From: Alterisphingorhabdus sp038748365
GTDB taxonomy: Bacteria > Pseudomonadota > Alphaproteobacteria > Sphingomonadales > Sphingomonadaceae
DNA length: 64,000 nucleotides
Direction: 5' to 3'
Assembly (NCBI GenBank): GCA_038748365.1
Contig: JBCDIZ010000005.1
Span: forward strand, 171,087 to 235,086
The notes beneath the pieces were generated by a model. It saw only the letters and a list, made by a program, of their open reading frames with translations. It had not been told where the DNA came from and made no database searches. Shown one piece after another: positions 32,253 to 41,257 of the stretch. The translations under genes were made by a program, and so were the position numbers. Every line of letters starts with the position of its first letter. Positions within the stretch are counted from its first letter, which is position 1.

Positions 32253-34034
32253 ATGCATAGCTATCGCACGCATAATTGTTCCGCGCTTCGCAAGGCCCAG
32301 ATGGGCGAGACTGTTCGCCTGTCGGGTTGGATTCACCGCACCCGTGACCATGGCGGGGTGCTGTTTGTCGATCTGCGCGATCATTTTGGCATTACCCAGA
32401 TTGTTGCGGATACCGATAACCCTTGCTTTGCCGAGCTTGACCGGCTGCGCACCGAGAGTGTGATCACCGTGACCGGCGAAGTGCTGGCGCGTTCGGACGA
32501 GACGGTGAACCCCAATCTGCCAACTGGCGAGATTGAAGTGGTGGCGCGCGAAGTGACCGTCCAGTCCGAAGCCGCAGAATTGCCGATGCCGGTGGCAGGC
32601 GAAGCAGAATATCCTGAAGACATCCGGTTGCGCTATCGCTTCCTCGATCTGCGCCGCGACAAGATGCACGCCAATATCATTCTGCGTTCGGCGGTGATTA
32701 CATCACTGCGCAAGCGGATGGTGGAGCAGGGTTTTACCGAGTTCCAGACACCGATCCTTACTGCCTCTTCGCCAGAGGGCGCGCGCGACTTCCTCGTACC
32801 CAGCCGTATGCACCCGGGCAATTTCTACGCGCTACCGCAAGCGCCGCAGATGTTCAAGCAGATGCTGATGATGTCCGGCTTTGACCGCTATTTCCAGATC
32901 GCGCCATGCTTCCGCGACGAAGACCTGCGCGCCGACCGCAGCCTGGAATTCTATCAGCTCGACTTTGAAATGAGCTTTGTCACCCAGGAGGACGTGTTTC
33001 AGGCGCTGGAACCGGTACTTGCCGGGTGCTTTGAAGAATTCTCCGGTGACAAAACGGTAACCCCGTCGGGTGAATTCCCGCGCATTCCCTATGCCGAGGC
33101 AATGCTGAAATATGGCACCGACAAGCCCGATTTGCGCAACCCGCTGATCATCAACGATGTGACCAGCCACTTTGAACAAAGCGGCTTTGGCCTGTTCGAG
33201 AGAATCGTTGGTGGCGGCGGATGCGTCCGTGTGATTCCGGCTCCGAATACAAATGAGAAAAGCCGCAAGTTCTTTGATGACATGAACAACTGGGCCCGCG
33301 GTGAAGGCTTTGCCGGGCTAGGTTATGTCACCCGCAAGGGCGGCGAATTTGGTGGCCCCATCGCCAAGAACCACGGCCTGGAGCGTATGGAAGAGCTCTA
33401 TAACGAGCTTGGCCTTGGCCCCGATGACGGTTTGTTCTTCGCCGCAGGCAAGGAAAAGGACGCGGCCAAGCTCGCCGGTGCCGCGCGCACCCAGATCGGC
33501 GAGCAGCTCGGCCTGATTGAGCAGGGCTGCTTCAAATTCTGCTGGATCGTCGACTTCCCGATGTTCGAATATGATGAGGACGCGAAGAAGATCGATTTCA
33601 GCCACAATCCCTTCTCCATGCCGCAAGGCGAGATGGAAGCGCTGGAGACCATGGACCCGCTGGAGATCAAGGCGTGGCAATATGACATTGTCTGCAACGG
33701 CTATGAGCTTAGCTCGGGCGCGATCCGGAACCACCGTCCGGATATCATGTATAAGGCGTTCGAGATTGCCGGCTACAGCCAGGAAGATGTCGACCACGAA
33801 TTTTCCGGGATGATTGAGGCGTTCAAGCTGGGTGCACCGCCCCATGGCGGCTCGGCACCGGGGATCGACCGGATCGTGATGCTGCTTGCGGGCGAGGAAG
33901 CGATCCGCGAAGTGATTGCCTTCCCGATGAACCAGAAGGGCGAAGACCTGATGATGGGGGCGCCGTCACAGCCTGATTTCAAACAGCTGCGCGAACTGCA
34001 TGTCCGCGTCGTCGAGCCGCCAAAACAGGGCTGA
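32253..34034 (+). CDS. aspS: Aspartyl-tRNA synthetase
   Basis: Charges tRNA with aspartate; class II synthetase of the bacterial type with the GAD insertion. The 593-residue chain has the anticodon-binding OB fold at the N-terminus (ETVRLSGWIHRTRDHGGVLFVDLRD), the class II motif 2 around CFRDEDLRADRSLEFYQLD and motif 3 GAPPHGGSAPGIDRIVM near the C-terminus. In alphaproteobacteria this enzyme is often non-discriminating and also charges tRNA-Asn; I cannot tell here. The ATG at 32253 is chosen over a longer frame from 32151 because MHSYRTHNCSALRKAQMGE is the family N-terminus. Confidence 0.96.
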   Translation: MHSYRTHNCSALRKAQMGETVRLSGWIHRTRDHGGVLFVDLRDHFGITQIVADTDNPCFAELDRLRTESVITVTGEVLARSDETVNPNLPTGEIEVVAREVTVQSEAAELPMPVAGEAEYPEDIRLRYRFLDLRRDKMHANIILRSAVITSLRKRMVEQGFTEFQTPILTASSPEGARDFLVPSRMHPGNFYALPQAPQMFKQMLMMSGFDRYFQIAPCFRDEDLRADRSLEFYQLDFEMSFVTQEDVFQALEPVLAGCFEEFSGDKTVTPSGEFPRIPYAEAMLKYGTDKPDLRNPLIINDVTSHFEQSGFGLFERIVGGGGCVRVIPAPNTNEKSRKFFDDMNNWARGEGFAGLGYVTRKGGEFGGPIAKNHGLERMEELYNELGLGPDDGLFFAAGKEKDAAKLAGAARTQIGEQLGLIEQGCFKFCWIVDFPMFEYDEDAKKIDFSHNPFSMPQGEMEALETMDPLEIKAWQYDIVCNGYELSSGAIRNHRPDIMYKAFEIAGYSQEDVDHEFSGMIEAFKLGAPPHGGSAPGIDRIVMLLAGEEAIREVIAFPMNQKGEDLMMGAPSQPDFKQLRELHVRVVEPPKQG

Positions 34035-34092
34035 GCCACAAGCGCCGATTATCGCGCTTGTGATTCTGTGAAAATGTGATACTGTGGTCGCC

Positions 34093-34503
34093 ATGAAGAA
34101 TGTGACGATCGCACTGGATGACGCTTTGCATCGCAAGGCACGGGTCCTCGCTGCCGAACAGGGGCTATCCCTGTCCGGGCTGGTAAAGTTGTGCCTTGAG
34201 AAACTGATTACGGGCGATGAAGTGCCAGATATGGCATCACAAAACACAGTTAAGGAGCAGGCTATGTCTTTCAATCATGCACCAACCGCGCCTGCTTCCA
34301 AGGCGTCGCCAACGGGCAAGGGGCCAGAGGGCCAGCCTTATTTTGTCGATGGGAAATGGTACTGGACCAAGGATGGTAAACCGCGTCAGCCGGGTGTGTT
34401 GAAGGGTAAGGTCGGGATGACGGACGACTTTGATGATACGCCGGATTGGTTGATCGATGCCTTTTACGGCATTGATAGCCATCTACCGCCACTCAAGAAA
34501 TGA
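34093..34503 (+). CDS. Antitoxin with ribbon-helix-helix N-terminus and Phd/DUF2281-like tail (partner of VapC)
   Basis: A 136-residue protein in the antitoxin position before a PIN-domain toxin. Residues 1-40 (KNVTIALDDALHRKARVLAAE) look like a ribbon-helix-helix DNA-binding unit. Residues 58-136 form a different block: GQPYFVDGKWYWTKDGKP, then PGVLKGKVGMTDDFDDTPD, which resembles the toxin-binding tail of Phd/DUF2281-type antitoxins that pair with PIN toxins. An internal ATG at 34264 (Met58) has a strong taaggag site before it, so a short form of 79 residues without the DNA-binding part may also be made. The start is ATG 34093; GTG at 34084 is possible. The stop overlaps the toxin start by four bases. 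Confidence 0.75.
   Translation: MKNVTIALDDALHRKARVLAAEQGLSLSGLVKLCLEKLITGDEVPDMASQNTVKEQAMSFNHAPTAPASKASPTGKGPEGQPYFVDGKWYWTKDGKPRQPGVLKGKVGMTDDFDDTPDWLIDAFYGIDSHLPPLKK
34251..34266 (+). promoter_or_regulatory. Strong internal ribosome binding site and start codon within the antitoxin gene
   Basis: taaggag at 34251-34257, six bases, then ATG at 34264, in frame with the antitoxin gene. It is a better match to the ribosome site consensus than the one before the first ATG, so a separate short product (MSFNHAPTAP...) is likely. Confidence 0.6.
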
Positions 34504-34883
34504 ACACATTTCTTATCGACACCCATATCATTCTGTGGTGGTTTGACGATGATGGTCGGCTTGGCAGTAGCGCCAAGTCGATCATTGCTGACGGTTCAAA
34601 CACTGTTTTCCTTAGTATCGCATCACTTTGGGAAATAGCCATCAAACATGGGCAAGAGAAGCTGGCTTTGAACGCCGGGCTGGTTGCCAGTCGCCTCCCT
34701 GAACTGGGCATTCAAGTCCTTCCCATAAATACAACGCATCTGAGCGCGCTGGAACAGCTTCCTATGCATCATAGGGATCCGTTTGACCGGCTATTGATCA
34801 GCCAGTCCTTGGTTGAGAAAGCAACGCTTATCACTGCCGATTCAAAGATTCCGCAATACGGCATTCCGTGCCTCCCCGCCTGA
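34500..34883 (+). CDS. vapC: PIN-domain toxin, VapC family
   Basis: A 127-residue ribonuclease toxin of the PIN fold. The acidic residues that hold Mg are visible: Asp7 in FLIDTHIILWW, Glu in SLWEIAIKHG, and Asp in RDPFDRLLISQ with ITADSKI near the C-terminus. The sequence TFLIDTHIILWWF is typical of the PIN subgroup that is paired with Phd/DUF2281-like antitoxins, in agreement with the tail of the gene before it. The ATG overlaps the antitoxin stop (ATGA). Full length. It lies between aspS and ppk2 with no mobile element next to it. Confidence 0.9.
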   Translation: MNTFLIDTHIILWWFDDDGRLGSSAKSIIADGSNTVFLSIASLWEIAIKHGQEKLALNAGLVASRLPELGIQVLPINTTHLSALEQLPMHHRDPFDRLLISQSLVEKATLITADSKIPQYGIPCLPA

Positions 34884-34989
34884 TCCCATATTGAGACATT
34901 CGCCAAATCGCTCGAATATGGTGGCGGAAGCGGCTTGACCGCGGCGGATTAAACTGGTGGCATTAAACCTGTTGCAAGGGGATCATGCT

Positions 34990-35811
34990 ATGCACGGTTT
35001 AACTCGCCAATTTGAGGATCGTATGACGATAAACCTGTCAGACTATGAGAAGGGCGCGTCTTTTGACGGCGATTATGGCGATGCGCTGAAAGCGGTGCAG
35101 CGGCGGCTGGCGCGGGTGCATTTTGCTCATATCGTGCATCAAAAGCGCGCGATGATCGTGTTTGAAGGCTGGGATGCGGCGGGCAAGGGTGGCATTATCC
35201 GCCGTATGTCGGCCGAATGGGACCCGCGCTATTTTGAGGTCTATCCCATTGGCGCGCCGAGCAAGGCGGAGAAGGAACGGCATTTCCTCTGGCGCTTCTG
35301 GCGCAACCTGCCGGGGACGCGCAATATCTCGGTGTTTGACCGCAGCTGGTATGGCCGGGTGCTGGTCGAGCGGGTGGAAGGCTTTTGCACCGAAGACCAA
35401 TGGCGCCGCGCCTATGACGAGATCAACGAATTTGAAGCGCAGCAGGTCGATGACGGCACGACGCTGATCAAGATATTCCTGCACACCACGCAAAAGACGC
35501 AGGACAAGCGCTTTGCCGACCGGCTCAACACGCCGCGCAAACGCTGGAAGATGACCGCCGACGACTTCCGCAACCGCGCCCGCCGCGAGGATTATCTCAC
35601 CGTCTATGCCGATATGTTCGCCCATACCGATACCCGCTGGGCGCCCTGGGCGGTATTTGACAGCAACAACAAAAAAGCCGCGCGCATCGCGGTGATGAAC
35701 CATATTGCCGACCGTCTGGAAGAGGCGGTGCCGGTGGAGTTTCCCGAGATTGACGCGGAGCTGGTCAAGCTGGCGAAAAAGGCGTTCGGGTATAAGCCGG
35801 AGAAGGAATAG
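34990..35811 (+). CDS. ppk2: Polyphosphate kinase 2 family protein
   Basis: Transfers phosphate between polyphosphate and nucleotides. The 273-residue protein has Walker A FEGWDAAGKGG (58-68), Walker B and lid residues in SVFDRSWYGRVLVERVEGF, and the conserved KIFLHTTQKTQDKRFADR, all diagnostic for PPK2. Single-domain length; the class (ADP- or AMP-using) is not certain from sequence. I use the ATG at 34990; one at 35023 (MTINLSDYEKG) is also possible, and an upstream GTG at 34957 is not favoured. Monocistronic, convergent with the unknown gene at 35908. Confidence 0.92.
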   Translation: MHGLTRQFEDRMTINLSDYEKGASFDGDYGDALKAVQRRLARVHFAHIVHQKRAMIVFEGWDAAGKGGIIRRMSAEWDPRYFEVYPIGAPSKAEKERHFLWRFWRNLPGTRNISVFDRSWYGRVLVERVEGFCTEDQWRRAYDEINEFEAQQVDDGTTLIKIFLHTTQKTQDKRFADRLNTPRKRWKMTADDFRNRARREDYLTVYADMFAHTDTRWAPWAVFDSNNKKAARIAVMNHIADRLEEAVPVEFPEIDAELVKLAKKAFGYKPEKE

Positions 35812-35907
35812 GTTTGGGACTTTAGTGAAGTTTCACGGTAATCCCGTAATTGCATCATTCCATATCATGCAAGATGCGCAGCTGAGCAACTTGGCATGAG
35901 TCCGTCA

Positions 35908-37176
35908 TCAGGTTCCTCGCAAGCTCATCACCGGAGTAATTGCGATGACCTCTGCCTTTTCGCAGCTCGATTGGACTTCAGAATATGCAGGGTCTGATGC
36001 ATAGACCCTGCATGCGGCCGCGACCTGAATGGCGTCACCTCTTGTAAAGACTCTGTCAAGAACAACGACCCGCGCGCGCATTTGTAAGTCTTCCATAAAG
36101 CGCGTATCGACAAATTTTTCCTGATAGCGCTTGCGTCCCCGCTCCAAATCCCGACAGAAATAGTCAGTAATCTTACCGAGTGGGCTGTGCTTGGCGGTGT
36201 TTTGCTCGATGGACTTAAGTGTAGCGCGGCAATCACTTTTCTTGGAAAACCTGACGGCTCGCCTGACGGTCGGCAATGCCGCGGCAAACTGTTCGACATT
36301 GGATACGCTACCGATCAACTGACGTTGTGGAGAATTCCAAAGCTCATTAAAACTAGTGTCTATACGCGTGATATTTTTCAAATCTTTTTCCATCGAATAG
36401 ATGTGTTCGTCGAGCTGTGCACGAAGATTGGTAAAACGACGGTAAGTCTCAATTTTGCTTCTAATCCTCAATTCCTGTCGCTCCGGATCGCTCAACGCAC
36501 GCAATTCTGATAGTCGGCGCCGTGCTACAGCAGCATATCGGCCATTTGGATATTCCTTGAGGTAGTCTTCCAGCGCGAAATCCTCCACTGCCTTGCCGCC
36601 TAACGACCAATCGTTCCACAAGGCGTCTTCCGCAGCGCGCTTCGCATCCGCCGCGAAATAACCATTGGGATATTTGTTGGCAAAGGCCAGGAGTGTTTCC
36701 CACCCCACTTTTGCTTTGAATCTTTTGGCTTTTTCGAGCGCATCGCTCCACTCAACTTCCTGAGCCTGACGCGCTGCCAGTGCTTTACGTTCCTTCTCCG
36801 CAATGGCGGCATAATGTGCGTCAATACTTCCGGCCGCGGATGCAATGTCTTCAAGAATCGCCCCATCAGGATTCAAGCCGTAAAGAATATCCAGCTCAGC
36901 TTTAGCCTCGTCCCATCGGTCGAGCGCAACCAGCACCTTGACCTTTAGCCCTTGAGCGGTGGCAATTCGCACTCCGCCTGCAGCCGTTTCTATCTCGCGC
37001 AACCGATTAAGTGCTTCATTGTAATTCTGCGCTTCATAGGCGCGGGTTGCATTGATGAACTTGACTCGGATCTGGTTCTGGGTGGCCATATCCAACTGTT
37101 GAGCATCAGCTTGGAAAGCTGGGACAACCGATATTGTTATGCAGAGTGCAAATAGGGCAGCGATTGCAGGTTTCAT
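35908..37176 (-). CDS. Secreted protein with TPR-like repeats, unknown function
   Basis: A 422-residue protein with a signal peptide ending near AFQADA (residue 25). Residues 30-110 are helical (FINATRAYEAQNYNEALNRLREIE), like TPR units. Two copies of a motif follow, FANKYPNGYFAADAKRAAEDA and YLKEYPNGRYAAVARRRLSEL, a repeat type often seen in periplasmic proteins and next to caspase-like domains. The rest, to the C-terminus, has no family that I recognise and has three cysteines (SDCRATL, DYFCRDLER, AACRVYAS, SSCEKAE counted together give four). It follows the gene at 37200 by 23 bases and is co-transcribed. No enzymatic motif is visible. Confidence 0.7.
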   Translation of the reverse strand: MKPAIAALFALCITISVVPAFQADAQQLDMATQNQIRVKFINATRAYEAQNYNEALNRLREIETAAGGVRIATAQGLKVKVLVALDRWDEAKAELDILYGLNPDGAILEDIASAAGSIDAHYAAIAEKERKALAARQAQEVEWSDALEKAKRFKAKVGWETLLAFANKYPNGYFAADAKRAAEDALWNDWSLGGKAVEDFALEDYLKEYPNGRYAAVARRRLSELRALSDPERQELRIRSKIETYRRFTNLRAQLDEHIYSMEKDLKNITRIDTSFNELWNSPQRQLIGSVSNVEQFAAALPTVRRAVRFSKKSDCRATLKSIEQNTAKHSPLGKITDYFCRDLERGRKRYQEKFVDTRFMEDLQMRARVVVLDRVFTRGDAIQVAAACRVYASDPAYSEVQSSCEKAEVIAITPVMSLRGT

Positions 37177-37199
37177 ACTCTAATCCTCAGCTCTGATAC

Positions 37200-38495
37200 T
37201 CAATTGCGCGAAAGCAAGCGGTTCTTCCATGCGATTGTTTCGCGCTCGCAGCGCTGCTTTGCGATACGCTCGCGCTCTTTTTGTTCCCTACGTTTCCTCG
37301 CCATTGCGCGCTGATAGCGGCGGTCCTGTTCGGCATAACTTTGGTCGTTATTGTATCTACGAAGAGTAAGGCCAACATAGGGTTCATCGTACTGAGGCAC
37401 ATCGTAAAAGGTTATCTTGGGCGTATCTATGAATTCGCCATCCTTGCCGATGAAGCCCTGACGGTAAGCAATAGTAGTTGCGTAGCCGGCACCGTTGCAA
37501 GCTAGATTGTTAAACTCGATAGAAACCTCCGCTATGCCCGATTGATAGTCAAGCACGCGCCATTTGCGCATAGGTATCAGAGTTCGGCCCAATGCATCTA
37601 CGACTCCTTCAAGCCCGTCGGTCTTCACGATCTTGTGGCCACCCACATCGGTTGCCTCAGAGAGAAAATCGCCTTTGGTACCGGTTTGCGCAAGGAAATC
37701 GTCATTTGTTCCTGCATCTCCCTTGCCGGAGGATGATCCTTTAGGGCCCAAATCCGACAAGAAATCACCGGAGCCTACTTGTGTAGATGCATCCGACGAT
37801 TTTGCGCTGGGACCTAGGTCTGCAAGAAAATCACCGAGTGACTTGTTCGATTGGCTCGCGAGCCGTCGTTCCAAAGATGCATTTTCGCGGGCGAGAAAGT
37901 CTGCGTTTGCCGCACTTTCGGACTTAAGGCCTGCCATTACTTTTTCGTGCTCTTCGTCCAGCTGATCAGCTCTGTCCTTGCTCGCCGCTAGATCGGCCTC
38001 ATTGTTTGACGCGATCGCACCGTATTCACGCGCTTTCGCAATGGCCTCTTCGAAACGCGCGCGTTTATCACGAAAACGCTTGCAGGTTGTGCCATCATCT
38101 AGGGGCTTGCCGGTTATATTTTGGTATCTGGCTGCGTAGCGGTTACATTCCTCGATAACACCGCTGGCGTTGAAAGCTGAAAGGGCCTGCTGGTTGTGAT
38201 TGAGCAATTCCTGAAAATGGGATGCCGGCTGGATCGGATTCGCTCTAACAACCGGTTTGACATAATGCGGTGCGGCTTTTCTGGTCGCTTCTGTGTAGAT
38301 TTCCCCTGCTTCTTTTAGCGCTTGGGCATCTTTACAGTTCTGTGTTTCACAAGGTGGAGCGGCTGATCCCACCTCATAGGCTGTCGACTGCGCATATAGC
38401 ACCGCATTTGACAGCGAAAATGGCGTAGTGACAATGGCGGCACCTATAAGCAATAAGTGCTTCCAGGATTTCGAATTTTTGCCCCCTATTCGCAT
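37200..38495 (-). CDS. Secreted or envelope protein with repeated DFL motifs and a WG-like repeat, unknown function
   Basis: A 431-residue protein. A hydrophobic leader at residues 12-36 ends near YAQS. A predicted helical region at 145-215 is rich in Ala, Glu and Lys and may form a coiled coil. It is followed by a low-complexity Ser/Gly linker that carries five copies of a short motif: ADFLA (198), GDFLADLGP (221), GDFLSDLGP (243), DDFLAQTG (265) and GDFLSE (275). Then comes one WG-like beta repeat (DGLEGVVDALGRTLIP, 293-308), and the C-terminus is strongly basic (RRYQRAMARKRREQKERER). The ATG at 38495 is the one that gives the leader. It is the first gene of a two-gene operon with 35908. 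I recognise no family. Confidence 0.72.
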   Translation of the reverse strand: MRIGGKNSKSWKHLLLIGAAIVTTPFSLSNAVLYAQSTAYEVGSAAPPCETQNCKDAQALKEAGEIYTEATRKAAPHYVKPVVRANPIQPASHFQELLNHNQQALSAFNASGVIEECNRYAARYQNITGKPLDDGTTCKRFRDKRARFEEAIAKAREYGAIASNNEADLAASKDRADQLDEEHEKVMAGLKSESAANADFLARENASLERRLASQSNKSLGDFLADLGPSAKSSDASTQVGSGDFLSDLGPKGSSSGKGDAGTNDDFLAQTGTKGDFLSEATDVGGHKIVKTDGLEGVVDALGRTLIPMRKWRVLDYQSGIAEVSIEFNNLACNGAGYATTIAYRQGFIGKDGEFIDTPKITFYDVPQYDEPYVGLTLRRYNNDQSYAEQDRRYQRAMARKRREQKERERIAKQRCERETIAWKNRLLSRN

Positions 38496-38601
38496 CAGGG
38501 AAAAGTAACATAGCTGAATTGTCAAGCCAAGTGACTGCAGGCAAACCGTATCGCTATCTAAATTTCCTCCGTTAGCCTGCCCGTGTTGTAAAAAACTTGG
38601 C

Positions 38602-39084
38602 TCAATACCCAATCGCCACAACTTCCCATTCCTTCGGTCCCGCGGGTAATCTCACAGTCCGCAAATCACCTACCGACGCACCGCGCAAAGCGCGCGCCAG
38701 TGGTGAGTTCCAGCCGATCCGGCCTGCTCCCGCATCGGCTTCATCATCGCCGACCAGCGTCACCGCGCGGCGGTTGTCATCCTCATCTGCTAGCTCGACC
38801 GTCGCGCCGAAGAATATCCGGCTTTTGTCGGGATGCGCGGCAGGGTCGATCACTTCGGCCTGTTTTATCCGCCGCGACAGGTGGCGTACTTCGCGGTCGA
38901 TCTCGCGCAGCCGCTTTTTGCCGTAAATATAGTCGCCATTTTCCGAGCGGTCGCCATTGCCTGCTGCCCAGCTGACGGTTTCGACCACTTTAGGCCGCTC
39001 ACTATGGAACAGCGCATCATAGCGTGCCTGCAGGGCGGTAAGGCCCTCAGCGCTGATATAATTGGGCTTCGGTTGCGATGCCAT
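38602..39084 (-). CDS. greB: Transcription elongation factor GreB
   Basis: Stimulates the RNA cleavage activity of stalled RNA polymerase. The N-terminal coiled coil holds the acidic tip GDRSENGDYIYGKKRLREIDR, the GreB signature (GreA has a different tip), and the C-terminal FKBP-like domain shows ATVELADEDDNRRAVTLVGDDEAD and GWNSPLARALRGASVGD. 160 residues, normal length. The ATG at 39084 is the first in frame. On the same strand as the lytic transglycosylase, 15 bases after its stop, so the two are likely co-transcribed. Confidence 0.93.
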   Translation of the reverse strand: MASQPKPNYISAEGLTALQARYDALFHSERPKVVETVSWAAGNGDRSENGDYIYGKKRLREIDREVRHLSRRIKQAEVIDPAAHPDKSRIFFGATVELADEDDNRRAVTLVGDDEADAGAGRIGWNSPLARALRGASVGDLRTVRLPAGPKEWEVVAIGY

Positions 39085-39099
39085 GGGGCGATGCTGGCC

Positions 39100-41136
39100 T
39101 TAGCCCGGCGTGCGCTTGCCGAGATAGTGGCTGAGGCGATTGGGGCCGTTATAGCCCGCCTTGTCGGGATGCATCACATCATAGACTACGGCGTTTTCCA
39201 TCACCCGCTGAACATAGTTTTTGGTCTCGAAAATCGGGATTTTCTCAATCCATTCGATGATGCCAATCGCGCCGGTGCGCGGGTCGCCATTGCGGCGCAG
39301 CCATTTGTTCACATTGCCGGGGCCGGCATTATAGGCCGCTGCTGCCAGCGGATAGCTGCCACCATAATAGCTGCGCATGCGCTCGAAGTAGCTCGAGCCG
39401 AGACGGATATTGTACAGCGGATCCTCGGTCAGCGAGCCGAAATTATAGGCCATGCCGATCTTGCCCGCCTGTTCGCGCGCAGTGGAAGGAAGAAGCTGCA
39501 TCAGGCCGCGCGCCTTGGCGTGGCTTACGGCGCGCTGGCTGAACTGGCTTTCCTGCCGGGTGATGGCGTGAATAAAGGTCCAGTTATTCTGATAACCGCC
39601 GGGTACCGGCATATCGGGGAAGGCAATTGCCTGCAGCCGGTCTATGCCCTGTTTGCGCGCGCTTTGCCCGGCAATCACCGCGAGATCGCGGCGGCCGATT
39701 TCTTTTGAGAGTTCGCCCAGTAGCAGAAAATCGCTTTCGCTTTCCGCACGGGCGGAGAGGGCGCGAAAGAAACTGTTATGCACCCGCCAGTCGCCGCTGC
39801 GCCGGGTCGCCAGCTTGGCCGCCTGTACCAGCTTGTCACTGTTAAACTGGCCGCGATCGGTCATATTCACGCGGTCAGCCGGAGCCGATGTTGCAAATGG
39901 TCCGACTTCGCGTCCCAGCCGCTCAACCGCCAGTTGCCCATAGAAATGGTCATCATATTCAGCGGCCATGGAGAAATATCTCTCCGCCTGTGCGGAATCA
40001 CCAGCTTCTGCCGCAGCCTTACCGGCCCAGTAAAAGCCTTTGGAGCGGGTTTGCGGGGTTTGCGCCGCATTGCCATAGCGGGCGAACATGCCGACAGCCT
40101 TGGCGGGTTGGCGCTGTTGCTGCAGCGCGGTGGTGCCCGCCAGCCAGGTCAGGCTGGTATAGTCATCGCGGATGCCTAGATTTTCCTGGCTGATATCGGT
40201 GCCTTCGGGGAAGGCGTCATCAACCTTGGAGGCGATATTATAGGCCAACGTCCATTGGCTGTCATTGGCGGCGGCGCGGGCATTGACCAGCAGCGTTTCA
40301 TACCATTCTTCTGCATCGAGCGGATAGCTGGCTAGCTTGGGCCGATTGGCAAGCAGATTGCGCGATGTGATCGAATTCCCCGATGCGCGCAGCCGTGTTG
40401 CATAGGCGGTGAGATATCCCGGATCGCTGCGCACACTGTCGGGCAGGCTGGCATGATTAACCGGCTGTTTGCGGACCATGTTGAGACGCGCGGCATAAAC
40501 CGGGCGCTTTTGCGGCGATACGAAACTGAGCTGCGCATTGGCGCGGCTGGCGGCATTGGCCCAGAGCAGTGCGTCCATGCGCGCATCATGATCGTCTATG
40601 GTGAATTCGCTGGAAAACAGGCCAAGCATTCGCGCTTCATCGGGCTCTGTCATGGTGCCGTTGCGCCATGCCTCGCGTGCGACCTCTACGCCCTTGTCGC
40701 GCTGTCCGGCGGTGTTGAGCGCGACCGCATAGCGTGCGCGGCCGGTGTTGGTGACGGGCGGGAAGCGGTCAAAATAGGCGAGCAGCTGTGTCGGCGAATA
40801 GCTGTCCATATTGATCGCCTGCTCCGCATTGCGGCGGAAATTGCGCTCATAGGGCCAATCCGGATAATTCACCAGAAAGCTGGCATATTCCTCAAAGCTG
40901 TAATTGCCCGATTTGCGCAGCATTTCCCAGCGGTCAATCGCGGCATTGATATTGCCCGATGTCCTGTCCTGGAGCACCGCGCGGGCGTGTTCCCAGTCGC
41001 TTTCCGGCCCGCTGGGCTGGGCAGCGCAGGCCATGGGAACGCTCAGCGCCGTGGCGGCAAGCAGAGCGATAATCGAACGGGAAAATGAACGGGTGGGCAC
41101 TTTTGGTGCGAGGAAAAGTGATGTCATGCTGGACAT
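39100..41136 (-). CDS. Soluble lytic murein transglycosylase (Slt70-type)
   Basis: A periplasmic enzyme that cuts murein glycan strands and leaves a 1,6-anhydro end. A signal peptide ends near ACAA at about residue 39. The long helical U-shaped domain (about 60-500) is followed by the SLT domain with the catalytic glutamate in ITRQESQFSQRAVSHAKARG and then GLMQLLPSTA and AAAAYNAGPGNVNKW, all standard for family 1A. I start at the ATG at 41136 (MSSMTSLFLAPK), giving 678 residues; starts at 41217 and 41172 would place a polar tail before the leader. Gene order with greB suggests one transcript. Confidence 0.93.
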   Translation of the reverse strand: MSSMTSLFLAPKVPTRSFSRSIIALLAATALSVPMACAAQPSGPESDWEHARAVLQDRTSGNINAAIDRWEMLRKSGNYSFEEYASFLVNYPDWPYERNFRRNAEQAINMDSYSPTQLLAYFDRFPPVTNTGRARYAVALNTAGQRDKGVEVAREAWRNGTMTEPDEARMLGLFSSEFTIDDHDARMDALLWANAASRANAQLSFVSPQKRPVYAARLNMVRKQPVNHASLPDSVRSDPGYLTAYATRLRASGNSITSRNLLANRPKLASYPLDAEEWYETLLVNARAAANDSQWTLAYNIASKVDDAFPEGTDISQENLGIRDDYTSLTWLAGTTALQQQRQPAKAVGMFARYGNAAQTPQTRSKGFYWAGKAAAEAGDSAQAERYFSMAAEYDDHFYGQLAVERLGREVGPFATSAPADRVNMTDRGQFNSDKLVQAAKLATRRSGDWRVHNSFFRALSARAESESDFLLLGELSKEIGRRDLAVIAGQSARKQGIDRLQAIAFPDMPVPGGYQNNWTFIHAITRQESQFSQRAVSHAKARGLMQLLPSTAREQAGKIGMAYNFGSLTEDPLYNIRLGSSYFERMRSYYGGSYPLAAAAYNAGPGNVNKWLRRNGDPRTGAIGIIEWIEKIPIFETKNYVQRVMENAVVYDVMHPDKAGYNGPNRLSHYLGKRTPG

Positions 41137-41257
41137 TATGGGCCTTTGCTCCTTATCAGGCGCTGAACACATTGCAGGCAATGGATTAATATTGATGTGA
41201 TTACCCCCATTGCTCAACGCAATAATGCCCTAGTGGCGACTTTTTAGGAGCAAATCC

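Noticed and set aside
38597..38926. A 109-codon plus-strand frame opposite greB
   Set aside because: Serine- and arginine-rich shadow of the greB gene without its own features.
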